DNA of 23,305 nt, taken from positions 188,231 through 211,535 of the forward strand of contig BGKB01000117.1 in assembly GCA_003116975.1 (NCBI GenBank), written 5' to 3'. Position 1 is the first letter of the stretch. Every line of letters begins with the position of its first letter. The position numbers and the translations under genes are program-made. The notes beneath the pieces are model-generated. The model saw only the letters and a list, made by a program, of their open reading frames with translations, did no database searches and was not told the DNA's origin. The stretch comes from Aurantiochytrium sp. KH105 (Eukaryota; Sar; Bigyra; Thraustochytrida; Thraustochytriidae). This document shows positions 9,824 through 19,900 of this stretch, one piece after another.

Positions 9824-9920
9824 GTCGCGCGCACGGACGCGCGGAACCGCAGAGTTGGGAGCGAGCGAGGGAGGCGCGAGGGAGGGAGCTCGGCGAGAAC
9901 CCTCGCTCTGGGAGCGCCAT

Positions 9921-9960
9921 CTTTCTTTCTTTCTTTCTTTCATTCTTTTCTTCTTTTTCT
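9921..9960. repeat. (CTTT)n microsatellite
   Basis: Five clean CTTT units, then an irregular pyrimidine tail to 9960. Confidence 0.88.
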
Positions 9961-10090
9961 GTATTATGATGCTAGCCATCTCGTGCCGTGCGTCCCGCGC
10001 TCGGCCGGCGATCGGGACGAGAAGCACGGCAGGGAGGTCCGCACGCGTGCGCGGAGGCGGCACGGGCCAGCGGGAGCGCGGCAGGAGCAG

Positions 10091-10130
10091 GCTCGCGAAG
10101 CTGCGCCAAGCTGCGCGAAGCTGCGCGAGC
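10091..10130. repeat. Short tandem repeat of ~10 bp (GCTGCGCGAA)
   Basis: Three to four copies of GCTGCGCGAA/GCTGCGCCAA in a row. No coding role is supported. Confidence 0.75.
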
Positions 10131-11248
10131 CTGGAAAGAGGGGCGGCAAGGCGGACGGACGGCGGCGAGGCGAGGAGACAGCGCGCGAGGAACTTCCGCT
10201 CGCTCTTTTTCGCGAGGAAAAAATGGAGAAAGAAAGCATTTTCAATTTTTGTTTTCTTTTTGCGCAGGCATATGTGAAAAAAATTAAAAGAATGTTAGGC
10301 TGAAAAGAAAAGTAAAAGGAAACGAAACATGCTCTCTCGTGCTTGCTCCCTATCTAACTATCTAATCGGCCGGCCAACTGAAAAGAATCTTTCGATTTTC
10401 ATTTCTTTTTATTCAGTTGGTTTTCTGTTTTTCGCAGGTCCCCGAAGCGGAGTATGAAAGAAAAGGGAAGGAGCATGAAGGGAGAAAGCAAGGAAAGGAA
10501 AGAATGAAAGAGAAAGAAAACAAGCAAAAAAAAAGCGAATGCAGCGAGCTGTGCGAGGCGAGCGAGACGCTCTCTGCTGCCAGCGCAATCGACCTCGCCG
10601 CGCTTAGCCGCGTCTACGCTCGCACGAGCTGCGCGCTTTGCTTGCTTTGATCTAGCTTGCGTGCGCGCAGGCCCCGCGCGGGCGTTCTCCCTCCGCCAGC
10701 CTCGGCGCCTCCTGGCTCGCAGCCCTCGTCTCTCTCTCAAGACAGGCTTCCCGGGCTCATGAGCGCCTAATTCTAGAGCCTTCCTTATTCTGGTGCCTCG
10801 GCCCTGCTCGTCCATGGCGATCCCCGAGTCAAGTCAAGTCGCGCATGGCGGACGCGGGCGCCATGATGGTGAAGAAGATGCCCCTCGCGGCCGGCCGGGC
10901 GGTGCGACGCACAGCGGCGAGGAGGGCCTCGACGATGGCGGCTGCGGAGAGCGGTACCCTCGCGCCGGGCCGCTGCGTCTCAGACGCGGAGCGGAGAGCG
11001 TGAATGAGAGAGAGCGAGTTGGTGCGGTGCGGATACGCATTTCCTGGGGACGCCGTCAAGTTCAAGTTCAAGGTCAAGCAGGGCGCGCTTGACGGGCTGG
11101 AGAGCGAGAGAAGACCTTCGAGAGATGAGGGCCGATCGACCGGTGGCCACTGCGAATCAAGGGACGAATGAACGCGATGCCATGCAAGCAAGATGCGATG
11201 CGGGATGTACGCATTTCGTCCATGCGCAAGCAACTCGCGCTTGATGAT

Positions 11249-11282
11249 GGTCGGCCGGTCGGTCGGTCGGTCAGTCGATCGG
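11249..11282. repeat. (GGTC)n microsatellite
   Basis: About six GGTC units with GGCC and AGTC variants at the ends. Confidence 0.85.
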
Positions 11283-11626
11283 TTGCCTGCACTGGCCGAT
11301 CGATGCGCGACGAGATCGTCAACGGGCCGGCCCTGGATCTCATCCCACCCCATCCCGTTCGCCCCGTCGGCCCACCAACCGTCCACGTGGCCTTACGGCA
11401 ACGCACGACGGACGCGACGATCTCTCTCTCGCTCGCTCGCTCGCCGGTCGGAGCCAGAGCTGCGCGCTGTTGCGCTGCGTGCTGGGACGCAAGATAGATA
11501 CGCCCTACTGGCTGCGAGCTCCTGCTACAGCTACGGCTGCAGCTGCTTTGCTGCAGGCGGCGAGCAGGCGACGGGCTGGGACTGGGTGGGACGCGGGACC
11601 CGCGGCGAAGGCGCGAAGGCGCAGCA

Positions 11627-11661
11627 GCAGAGCGGGCAGAGCAGAGCAGAGCAGAGCAGCA
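11627..11661. repeat. (GCAGA)n microsatellite
   Basis: Four to five GCAGA pentamers, preceded by GCAGCAGCAG. No gene is linked. Confidence 0.82.
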
Positions 11662-11938
11662 GAGGAAAGCAGCGCCGGAGACGGCGGGGCGATGGCGATG
11701 GACGATGTGATGACGGCGATGGCGAAGGAGATCGAGGAGGAGGCGACGCGGCGGAGCGAGCGAGAGGAGGCGGGAGAGGGCGCGGCGGAGGGGAGCGGGA
11801 GCAGCGCGCGCGCCCGGGACCGCGAGGCGCGCCCGCGCGGGCTGGCGGCGGCGGGTGGTGAGGGGTGGACGAGGAGGAGGAGATGAGATGGATGAGGCAG
11901 ACCCCGCGTGACGGGCGTCGAACGGCGCGTGACGGGCG

Positions 11939-12050
11939 CAGAGAGAGAGAGAGACGGGCGGGGAGGGAGGGAGGGAGAGCGGAGGGAGGGAGCGGCGGGT
12001 GACACGGACGGACGGGGAGGCAGGGAGGGGGGAGGGAGGGAGGAGCGAGG
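11939..12050. repeat. (GA)n then (GGGA)n / (GACG)n block
   Basis: GA dinucleotides (11940–11955) pass into repeated GGGA units broken by short GACG runs. A second GGGA run lies at 12211–12232. The plus strand is strongly G/A-rich throughout, so the Arg/Gly-rich frames across it are not trusted. Confidence 0.85.
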
Positions 12051-12618
12051 AAAAAAGAGCGACGCGTGACGGCGCGCTGAACGCTCTTGAACCTCAGCCA
12101 AAAAGGATTTTTAGATTTTTGTAAAAATAAATAAATAAACGAAATAGAAGAAAAGAAAAAATTGGAATTGAAAAGTTTGTCTGAAAATAAAAGTTGCTAA
12201 AACGGAGGGGACGGAGGGAGGGAGGGAGGGGAGAGCGAAAAGCCAAAAGGCCAGGCGCGTCGGAGAGGCGAGGCGACTCGGGACGCGCCCCGGGACGCCG
12301 GGACTTCGCGGCGAGGCTCTCCGGGCGGCGGCGCGGCGAGAGCCGGGGAGAAGGGCCCTGCCGCGCGGTCTCCGCGGGCGGGCGGAGGCAGGGCAGGCCG
12401 CGGCGGCCAGCCAGGTGGCGGAGACCGCGACTTGAGGATGGAAGGGAAGGGCGGCGTCCTCCAACAAAATTAGAACGACACAAGAAAAAAGAATAAACCA
12501 CGGCTCGTGTAAAAAAACTGCGTCCCTCGTGAAAGCAGAAACCAGAGATAAAAGTTTTCATTTCTATTTTCATTCTCATTTTTGTTTCTGTTTTGTTTTG
12601 TTTTGCGGGAGAACGTGC

Positions 12619-12666
12619 GAAAGAAAGAAAGAAAAAGGAAAGAAAAAGGAAAGAAAAAGGGAAAAT
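12619..12666. repeat. (GAAA)n with GAAAGAAAAAG 11-mer repeats
   Basis: Three GAAA units run into three near-perfect copies of an 11-bp unit. The plus strand is pure purine. Confidence 0.88.
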
Positions 12667-12766
12667 GAAGGCCCCAACCGAGTTCGAGTTCGGAACCGGC
12701 GGCAAACTCAAATCAAATCGCAATCGCAACCACGCAGACAGATCGAGCAAGCCGGAGCCAACAAGC

Positions 12767-12842
12767 CAAGCCACGCCGCGCCAAGCCAAGCCGCGCCAAG
12801 CGAAGCCACGCCGCGCCGCGCCGAGCCCTGCCGAGCGAGGCC
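12767..12842. repeat. GC-rich short-unit repeat (CCAAG/CCGCG pentamers)
   Basis: Alternating CCAAG, CCACG and CCGCG pentamers over about 75 nt. It lies 430–500 nt upstream of the Myb start codon. Confidence 0.8.
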
Positions 12843-13015
12843 GCGCGGACAGACGCGAGCAGCGGCGACCCCCCCTTCCCCCCCCGGTCGGTCGCGTTGA
12901 TCGGCATCGTCGTCACCGCGAAGACGAGAGAGAGAGAGGAGAGCGGAGAAGCCAGCGCGCACTCTTCGCAGGAGAAGTAGCAAGCGAGGGATAGAGAGAG
13001 CAGGCGACGCGGGAA

Positions 13016-13052
13016 GACAGACAGACAGGCAGGCAGGCAGGCAGGCAGACAG
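13016..13052. repeat. (GACA)n(GGCA)n microsatellite upstream of the Myb gene
   Basis: Three GACA units, five GGCA units, then GACAGA. It sits about 220 nt before the Myb ATG, plausibly in its 5' UTR or promoter. A related GGCA run lies in intron 2 of the right LRR gene (17289–17308). Confidence 0.88.
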
Positions 13053-13273
13053 AAGACCAATTGCCCAACGCTCGCAAGCGCGCACGAAGAAAGGAAAGAA
13101 GTTTTTCGAGATAAGCGAGAGCCAGCGGACGCAAAGGTCTCTCTTTCAGTAGTCAACAAAGCCCCAAGGCAAGCAAGCACCGCCGTCCATCGAGACCACC
13201 CTCGGCAAGCCCACAAAGCAAGCAAGCCCTCAAAACGCCAACGCAGCAAGAACAGCAGCACCCAAACAAGGCA

Positions 13274-15139
13274 ATGATCCTCGAGACGGCACACGCCCTC
13301 CAGCTCGCAGCAGACCAAAAGAGAGACATGGAGGCCAGAATGCAAAAGGAAAAACGGATGCTCCGCGAGCAGCAGGGCATCGTTACGCGCCGAAGGGCGC
13401 TCGCCGCCGCCGCACACTCCAACCCAATTGCAGGCGGCGACGACGTCGAGAACGCATCAAATCCCAACAACAAACGCAGCAGGCCCGCCGCCATCAAGAC
13501 TGCGAACGCCGCGCGCGGCCAGGACGCAGCAGCCCTCGCACTCTTTGATGATCTCAGCGGCATGTTCTCGCCCATGAACGCCAACTCCACCTACAGCGAG
13601 CTCTTTTCCAACGGCGAGGAAGCTGCACACCTCGACATGCACGACAAGCATCGTCACCACCACGCGCGCAACGCCAGCGGAGGCAGTCTGCCGCTCCTCG
13701 GTCTCGAGGACATCCTCGGCGCCGGCGGACTCGAGGTTTCCGCCTCCGCCTACGAAGACGACTTCGCGCCCATGAACTATGGCTTCGAGCAGCAGCAGCT
13801 TGATCAAGAGCAGCAGCAGCAGCAGCAGCAGCTCCACCACCACGACAGCCACTACGACCTCGTCCACAGCGCCGCCAGCGAAAGCCTCTTTGCCGCGCGC
13901 CAACGCAACAACAACAACGGCGCAAGAATTGTCGTCGACGCCTCTGAAAACGACGTGGACGCCGTCGCCGAGTTCGGCGATCTCTTCCTCAACGGCGCTT
14001 CTCCCTCGGCCGCCCACGCTCACGCTCACGCAAACCCGTACAGCAGCCACCACCACGGCTACACCGAGCGAACCCACAGCCACCACGATATCCCCGCTGG
14101 CGCCTCTGGCATGGAGGAGACCTACGGTGGTCTCGTCGACGACGACGACGATGATGGATTCTCTTTTATGATCCAGGACCTCGCGCAAGGCGAGCCCTCC
14201 GACACCCACTCCGCGTCGAGCGCATCCACTGCAGCGACCGCGGCCCTCTCGGCAGCCTCCGCCCCGAACCCCACCAAGAAGCGCAAGCTTCACGTGGACC
14301 CGGCCATGCCCTACAAGACCAAGCAGGCGCGCCAAAACTCTTCGTCGTCCTCGTCGACCGCCTCGTGGTCTCACCCTGCGGCGAGCAGCAGCGGATACTC
14401 GACGCCCAACCTGGCCCAGCAGAACAAGGCCCGGGCCTCCTCCAACAAGAACACACAGAACCGCCACATGTCGCCCCTCGCCACCAAACAGCAGCTGCAG
14501 CAGCAGCAAAAGCAACATGCCACCACCGTCCATGCCCCGCCTGCAGTAGCCGCAGCCGCAGCAAGACTCGGCACCAACCTTCCCTACGCGCCGGCGCCAG
14601 GCTCCTCGCGAGATCCCCTCGCCGCCCTTCGCTACGGCAGCTCCAAGGTCGCAGGCAAGCGCTGGACCGCCAAGCAGGACGAGCAGCTCCGCAAGGCCGT
14701 CAACAAGTTCAAGTCCTCGAACTGGAAGGCCATCGCCCAATGCGTTGAGGGCCGCAACCACGTCCAGTGCCTCCAGCGCTGGAAAAAGGTCCTTCAGCCC
14801 GGACTCATCAAGGGCATGTGGGCGCAAGAGGAGGACGACAAACTGCTCGAGCTCCTGGCGCAGCAGGGCAAGGAAAAATCGTGGACGAAGATCGCCGAGC
14901 ACATCCCCGGCCGCACCGCCAAGCAGTGCCGCGAGCGATGGCATCTCAACCTCGACCCCTCCATCAACCGCGGCCCCTGGACCAAGCAGGAGGACGACAT
15001 CCTCATGGGTCTTCATGCCAAGATCGGCAACAAGTGGGCAGAGATCAAGCGCAGTCTCCCCGGAAGGACTGAGAACGGCGTCAAGTCTCGCTTCAAGTCC
15101 ATCCAGCGCGCCCTCAACAAGGATACGCGCTTTGACTAA
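13274..15139 (+). CDS. R1R2R3 Myb transcription factor, single exon, 621 aa
   Basis: Seen: a single open frame with three C-terminal Myb repeats: R1 about 461–510, R2 about 511–563, R3 about 564–615. The helix-anchoring Trp residues are W464/W484/W503, W516/W537/W556 and W569/W588; the last R3 position is Phe607. A basic KKRK (335–338) is a likely nuclear localisation signal. The N-terminal 450 residues are low complexity: a charged helical stretch at 14–40, Gln run 180–187, Asp run 289–294, Ser run 356–361, and His- and Ala-rich segments. These resemble activation or disordered regions. Known: 3R-Mybs bind MYB sites (AACNG type) and often control cell-cycle genes. The Met at 13274 opens the frame; a purine-rich stretch precedes it. 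The protein ends soon after R3 at TAA (15137–15139). It stands alone, with no neighbour on the same strand nearby. Target genes are not inferable here. Confidence 0.93.
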   Translation: MILETAHALQLAADQKRDMEARMQKEKRMLREQQGIVTRRRALAAAAHSNPIAGGDDVENASNPNNKRSRPAAIKTANAARGQDAAALALFDDLSGMFSPMNANSTYSELFSNGEEAAHLDMHDKHRHHHARNASGGSLPLLGLEDILGAGGLEVSASAYEDDFAPMNYGFEQQQLDQEQQQQQQQLHHHDSHYDLVHSAASESLFAARQRNNNNGARIVVDASENDVDAVAEFGDLFLNGASPSAAHAHAHANPYSSHHHGYTERTHSHHDIPAGASGMEETYGGLVDDDDDDGFSFMIQDLAQGEPSDTHSASSASTAATAALSAASAPNPTKKRKLHVDPAMPYKTKQARQNSSSSSSTASWSHPAASSSGYSTPNLAQQNKARASSNKNTQNRHMSPLATKQQLQQQQKQHATTVHAPPAVAAAAARLGTNLPYAPAPGSSRDPLAALRYGSSKVAGKRWTAKQDEQLRKAVNKFKSSNWKAIAQCVEGRNHVQCLQRWKKVLQPGLIKGMWAQEEDDKLLELLAQQGKEKSWTKIAEHIPGRTAKQCRERWHLNLDPSINRGPWTKQEDDILMGLHAKIGNKWAEIKRSLPGRTENGVKSRFKSIQRALNKDTRFD

Positions 15140-15767
15140 AACACACGATAAGATATGGGCAGCGAGCGACTTCCGCGACTGATTTATAAAAACCTCTTTT
15201 TTAGGTTCTGTACAAAGCATAATTCTTTTCTTTCGAGCTCGCTTTCATTTCATTTCATAAAAATTCATTGCATGCATGACCGAGAAGAATCAGATGGCCT
15301 GGAAAGAAGATCCTGAGCAGTCTCGGCTGTTCGTTCTCCCTGTCCACTATTGACTGTAGTCAAGCAATCAATCATGTCATCGACAGAATGAAAAAGTGAA
15401 CGATGACAAAGACTATACCGCAACCTCCCCACCGCTATGGTTGAAAATCGGTCTCACTGTCAATAGGCGACTGTGCGCTTGAAAGGTATGCCCAGGCAAA
15501 AAAAAACGTCTCTTGTCTCGACAGCGTGAGAATCTAGCAAAGGTCGACGCGGGCAACAAAAGCTATAATCAAGTCCGAGAACGACGACAAAAATTTGACC
15601 ACGACATTGAGCAAGACATTGGCTCGAGGATGGAATCCGCAGAATCCACCACTGCCATGGTGCGGAATCCATCTAAGCGCGGTTGATATGCGGATGATGT
15701 GCTTAGGAAAGCGCATCGCTTCTCTCGACAGGGTGATTGCAGCGCCCTCATCAAGTCTGAGAGACAC

Positions 15768-15842
15768 CTCCTCTCCCTCCTCTTCCTCTTCTTTCTACTT
15801 CCTCCTCTCCCTTCTCTTTCTTCTTCTTGTACTTCTTGAAGT
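15768..15842. repeat. Polypyrimidine tract (CTT/CCT-rich)
   Basis: About 75 nt almost entirely C and T on the plus strand, with TTCTTCTTCTT near 15820–15830. Confidence 0.8.
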
Positions 15843-16324
15843 TTGTCGGCAATGGCGATGATGTTGTTGAAGCAAGGATATCATGTGTCTTGCAGAATCC
15901 GAGGTTAGAACTTCATGCAATACCTACAGCTAGGCCTAGGCCTACTGCATTGCGGAGACGCTCAGAGGTTCGCTCGATCGCTGAGCCGCAGGCTCGCGCT
16001 CTTCCGTGAACGCGGCGACATTGGCTCTCTCCCTTGGCCGCTGGCACCTGCGGCTCTCGCCCGAGGTGCTGGTCGCAGTCCTCTCCACACCTCGCCTGGT
16101 CCCGCCCGCGTCAGCTGCAGGTCAGGTCAGGTCCGAGAGATTTCCTCGCCGCTCCTCCCCTGCAAGCACCGCAACAGACACGCCACGCCGTCCCTTCGCT
16201 TTCCTGGCCCGCACTGCCTGCGCCTCGCCTGCGCGTCGGCCGCACCGTCGTCTTGCGCGGCGTGCACACGCTCGCGCAAACAGCTGCAGCTGCAAGCAGC
16301 CCCACGCTGGACGGATTCACATCA

Positions 16325-16426
16325 CTCCATGACGAACCTGCTGCTGCTGCTGCACTGCATGCAACCCTGGTACTCCATGACGAACCTGCTGCTGCTGCTG
16401 CACTGCATGCAACCCTGGTACTCCAT
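16325..16426. repeat. 48-bp tandem duplication containing (CTG)4
   Basis: Two identical 48-bp units (16325–16372 and 16373–16420) plus a 6-nt start of a third. Each contains CTGCTGCTGCTG and GCACTGCATGCAACC. The unit is a multiple of three, so the crossing frame stays open and reads as a duplicated 16-residue Leu-rich peptide. I do not treat this as evidence of coding. Confidence 0.9.
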
Positions 16427-16928
16427 AGGCGGCCTCGCGGGGGTTTCCTGCTCTACCTCCCTTGGGGCTTCGTGTCGACGCGCCGCGGCGCCGCGCCGGT
16501 GCCGCTCCTCTTCGGCCTTATCGCAACAAGGGAAAAGGCTTCATCGCATCGCCCTGCACCGCATTGCAGCCGCGCACACGTGCAACCGGTTTCACGAGCC
16601 GCGCTGGAAGGCAGCGAGCGACGCTGGCCGCGCCGTCCTCCTCGCCGTCGCCGCCGTCGCAGGCCGAGGCGGAGGCCGACCGGGCGTGCTCGCGTGCGTA
16701 CGTACGGCGCCCGGCGCCGCCGCGGCGGGAAGGAAACCACGGTTGGTCGTTGAGGTCCTGGTCCTCTTCGCGGGCGCGGCGTAGGGTTTCCGGTGGCGCG
16801 CGGCTAGGAGCCTGGCGCGCGAAGAAAGAAAGCAGAGGGAGGAGCGGAGAGAGAAAGCAAAGCGGAGACAGCAGAGCCGCAACGAGCGAGGCCGGGCGAG
16901 CGAGCAGCGCGGCGAGGAGGGCGGCAGC

Positions 16929-19900
16929 ATGAGCCTGGGCGCGCAGGGCGCGTGGCACGCCGTGCACGGCGACGAGGCGGCGGCGGCGGAGATCCTGTAC
17001 GTGGGCGGAGCGCGGCTTGCGTGCGTGCATGCAGGCATGCGTGCAGGCATGCAGGGATGGAGGCAGGGAAATGTCCACGGCGCGCACACGGCGACGAAGC
17101 GCGTGGCGCGCGAGGGAGACGCGCAGAGCGAGGGCTGACGGACGCGGAGAGACGCGACGCGATGCCGTGCGCAGGGAGAAGGGAGAGCTCAGCATCGAGA
17201 GCCTCGTGGACGTGGTGGAGCGCAGCTGCACGCTGCAGGAGTTAACGTACGTTCGTTCGTTGGGGTTGGCCCATGCCGACTTCGCCGTCAGGCAGGCAGG
17301 CAGGCAGACGCGCGGACAGAATACTGACGGCGAGACGGATGGGAAACCGCGCAGACTCAATGGGCACTTGCTTGCGGACGAGGAGGCCCAGGCCCTCGGC
17401 CTCGCCCTGCAGCACAACAAGTCTCTGCGATACCTCGAGTACGTGACCTACTTGAACCCCCCCCCGCCCCGCTTCCCTCTCTGGGGGAGGGAAAGGGAAA
17501 AAAGAAGGAAAGAGAGAAAAAACTGACGAAGACGAGCAAGCGCAGCCTCCACAAGAACAATATTGGCAGTGCCGGCGTAGCGCACCTCGTAGACGGCTGC
17601 CTGCGCAACAAGTCCTTGCACACGCTCAAGTAAGTCGCCACGGTCAAGGCAAGGAATAAAATGGAGAGAGAGAGAGAAAGAAAAGAAAAGAAAAGAAAAG
17701 GAACAAAGAGAGACCCATCTCACACTGACACGCGCACTTCATTATCTCGTTCCAGTCTTGCCAGCAATGAGTTCAATCAACAGGCATGCGCGTCCATCGC
17801 TCGCATCCTCGCGCAGAGCCAATCTCTTCGCTCACTCAAGTACGTAGGGACATTAAGATGTGTGGCGGAGGGACAATTGGACAATTGGACTGACCCTTTT
17901 CGATGGCATGTCGTTGCTTATGTTTTCGTTTGGTTCTATTCTGTTTATTGAAAATCGCAGCCTCTCCAACAACTACCTGCACGACGGTATCGTTGAAGCC
18001 ATCCAAAAGACCTTGCACGAGAATGGACCTCTCGAGAACCTTGAGTACGTCGGCACATACATACTCTTCCTTTTTTTTTTTCCAAGAGTCTTGCAATCCA
18101 ACCATCAAGAATGTCCTGCGTATACTAACATTTTGCGCCGCTGCACATGTTTGTTCGCTCCACAGTCTCTCACGAAATGGTATTCAGGAAGCGGGCTTTG
18201 CTCGGTTCCTTCCCGTGCTCATGCGCAACCAATGTCTGCGCAAGCTGGAGTAAGTCCAAAAAGAATGGTCTCGGCCCAAGGAAGGGCAGCGACGAGAAAT
18301 CGAGTAGTAAAGAGGGGAACCGCAAACTCACTTTACTTTCGCCTCTCTCCCCACCCTCACGCCCAGCATCTCCACCAACAAAGTCGGCAAGGACGGCGCA
18401 CGAGCTCTGGCCATTGTGCTCCAGACCAACAAGACCTTGCACTCTCTCAAGTACGTGAACATATTGCTTTCCATGGCTCAAACATGAAAACTCACCAACT
18501 GATCATGGAAACAGCCTCGAACAGACTCGCATGGGCGCCGAGGGTCTCTTTGTCGTCGTCGCTGCCCTTCACAGCAACGACACCTTGCGCGAGCTCAACC
18601 TTTCCCACAACGAGGTCAACTTTTTTGCCATTACGGCACTTGCTGCTGCAGTCAAGCAGTCCGGCTTGCGTGTTCTCCAGTACGTTCTACCTTCAACTTC
18701 GCGACCACGTCAACGCAAGTGGCTGACCCCGTTCTCATCTTGTTCATAACCAGACTCAACCAGACCACGCTAGGACGCAAAGGAACCGAGGTCTTGGCCA
18801 CAGCTCTTACGCGCACAAGCACCTTGGAGACGCTTTCTCTTGCTTCCAACTCCATCGGGGATGTCGGCGTCCAAGCTCTCGCAAATGCGCTCCACCACAA
18901 TCGTTCTCTCCTGCGCATTGATCTTTCGAGCAACAACATTGGCGACGAAGGCGCTAAAGCCATGGGCCTCGTCCTGCAGCAACGTCGCACACTCCGTGAA
19001 CTTCGGTACGTGAAATGCTTGCTTCTCCTTTTCTGTTTCGTTTTTCGCTTTCTCGTGATCCGTGAACACTGACCAATGCTTGATGAACAAACATGCAAAC
19101 ACAGCCTTGACCATAATCGCATTGGCAACGATGGCATCAAAGCTCTAGCGCTTGGCCTCCGCGTCGCGACGACCTTGGAGTCGCTCGAGTACGTTCCTTT
19201 GTTCTTCTTTCTTCGTTGTGTTTTCTCAAACAAACTCTAACTCTCTGTTGTTCGGATATGCGCGCGCGCACAGTCTTGGTCGCAATGACTTCAATCATGA
19301 GGGAGTCTCTGCTCTGGCCGAAGTCGTCCGCCACCATCCTTCGCTTCGGGTACTCCAGTAAGTTCCAAGCGCGCACAATACAATTCCCTTTTTATTTTCT
19401 TTACTTTATTTCTGACGAGACATGAGCGATCTAACATGCGCTATACAGTCTTGACGAGAACGACCTTGGGGACAGCGGGGCCTCCACTTTGGCCTCTGCG
19501 CTGCAACGCAATCAAGTCATGAGGACGCTCAAGTACGTTTGACAAACCTTTGGTTATTCTTGCGAACACGTCATTCTAACGAACCGAATTCTGCACATAG
19601 TCTGTACTGCTGTCAGATTGGCGACAATGGTGCCCACGCCTTGGCAGTTGTGCTTCGACATCATACCTCGCTGCAGTCTCTCAACCTTGACAGCGCCAAA
19701 ATCGGCCATGCGGGACTCTTGTCCCTGGCCATGGCCCTCGAGCAGAACCGTTCACTCCGACACCTTTCGTACGTTTGTTTCATGATCAACTCTTCTAGAT
19801 GCGGGACCAATGTACTGACACGACTTGTTCGTAATTGTTTCCGTGTATCCAGGCTCCTCTTTGCCGACGTCACTCCGGCCTCGATCGACGCCCTTGCAAA

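Larger units (their letters stand above)
5350..13273. other. Long gene-poor, microsatellite-rich interval
   Basis: I find no frame here with a recognisable domain, and no convincing splice-linked series of exons. Open frames are long only because the DNA is GC-rich or repetitive; their translations are Arg/Ser/Ala/Pro-rich or simple-sequence (for example the GAAA, ATCC and TTTTTA tracts). The main repeats are listed separately. The stretch could hold non-coding transcription units or long regulatory/5' UTR sequence for the Myb gene at 13274, but nothing in the sequence proves that. No tRNA or rRNA was recognised. Confidence 0.55.
15140..16928. other. Intergenic: Myb 3' flank and LRR-gene upstream region
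   Basis: I see no supported gene. 15140–15500 is AT-richer and is likely Myb 3' UTR/terminator. A frame of 289 codons at 15915–16784 exists, but its middle is a 48-bp tandem duplication and the rest is Arg/Ala/Pro-biased with no domain. It competes with equally long frames in the other registers, so I do not call it. 16430–16928 must hold the promoter and 5' UTR of the right LRR gene. Confidence 0.5.

Noticed and set aside
13457..15220. A 587-codon open frame on the minus strand opposite the Myb gene
   Set aside because: It is the mirror of the GC-rich Myb coding strand (Gln/Ala/Ser runs give Leu/Val/Gly runs). It has no domain, and the plus frame has three clear Myb repeats.
15915..16784. 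A 289-codon plus-strand frame
   Set aside because: It is kept open by a 48-bp duplication, is compositionally biased, and overlaps a 239-codon frame in another register with no better claim.
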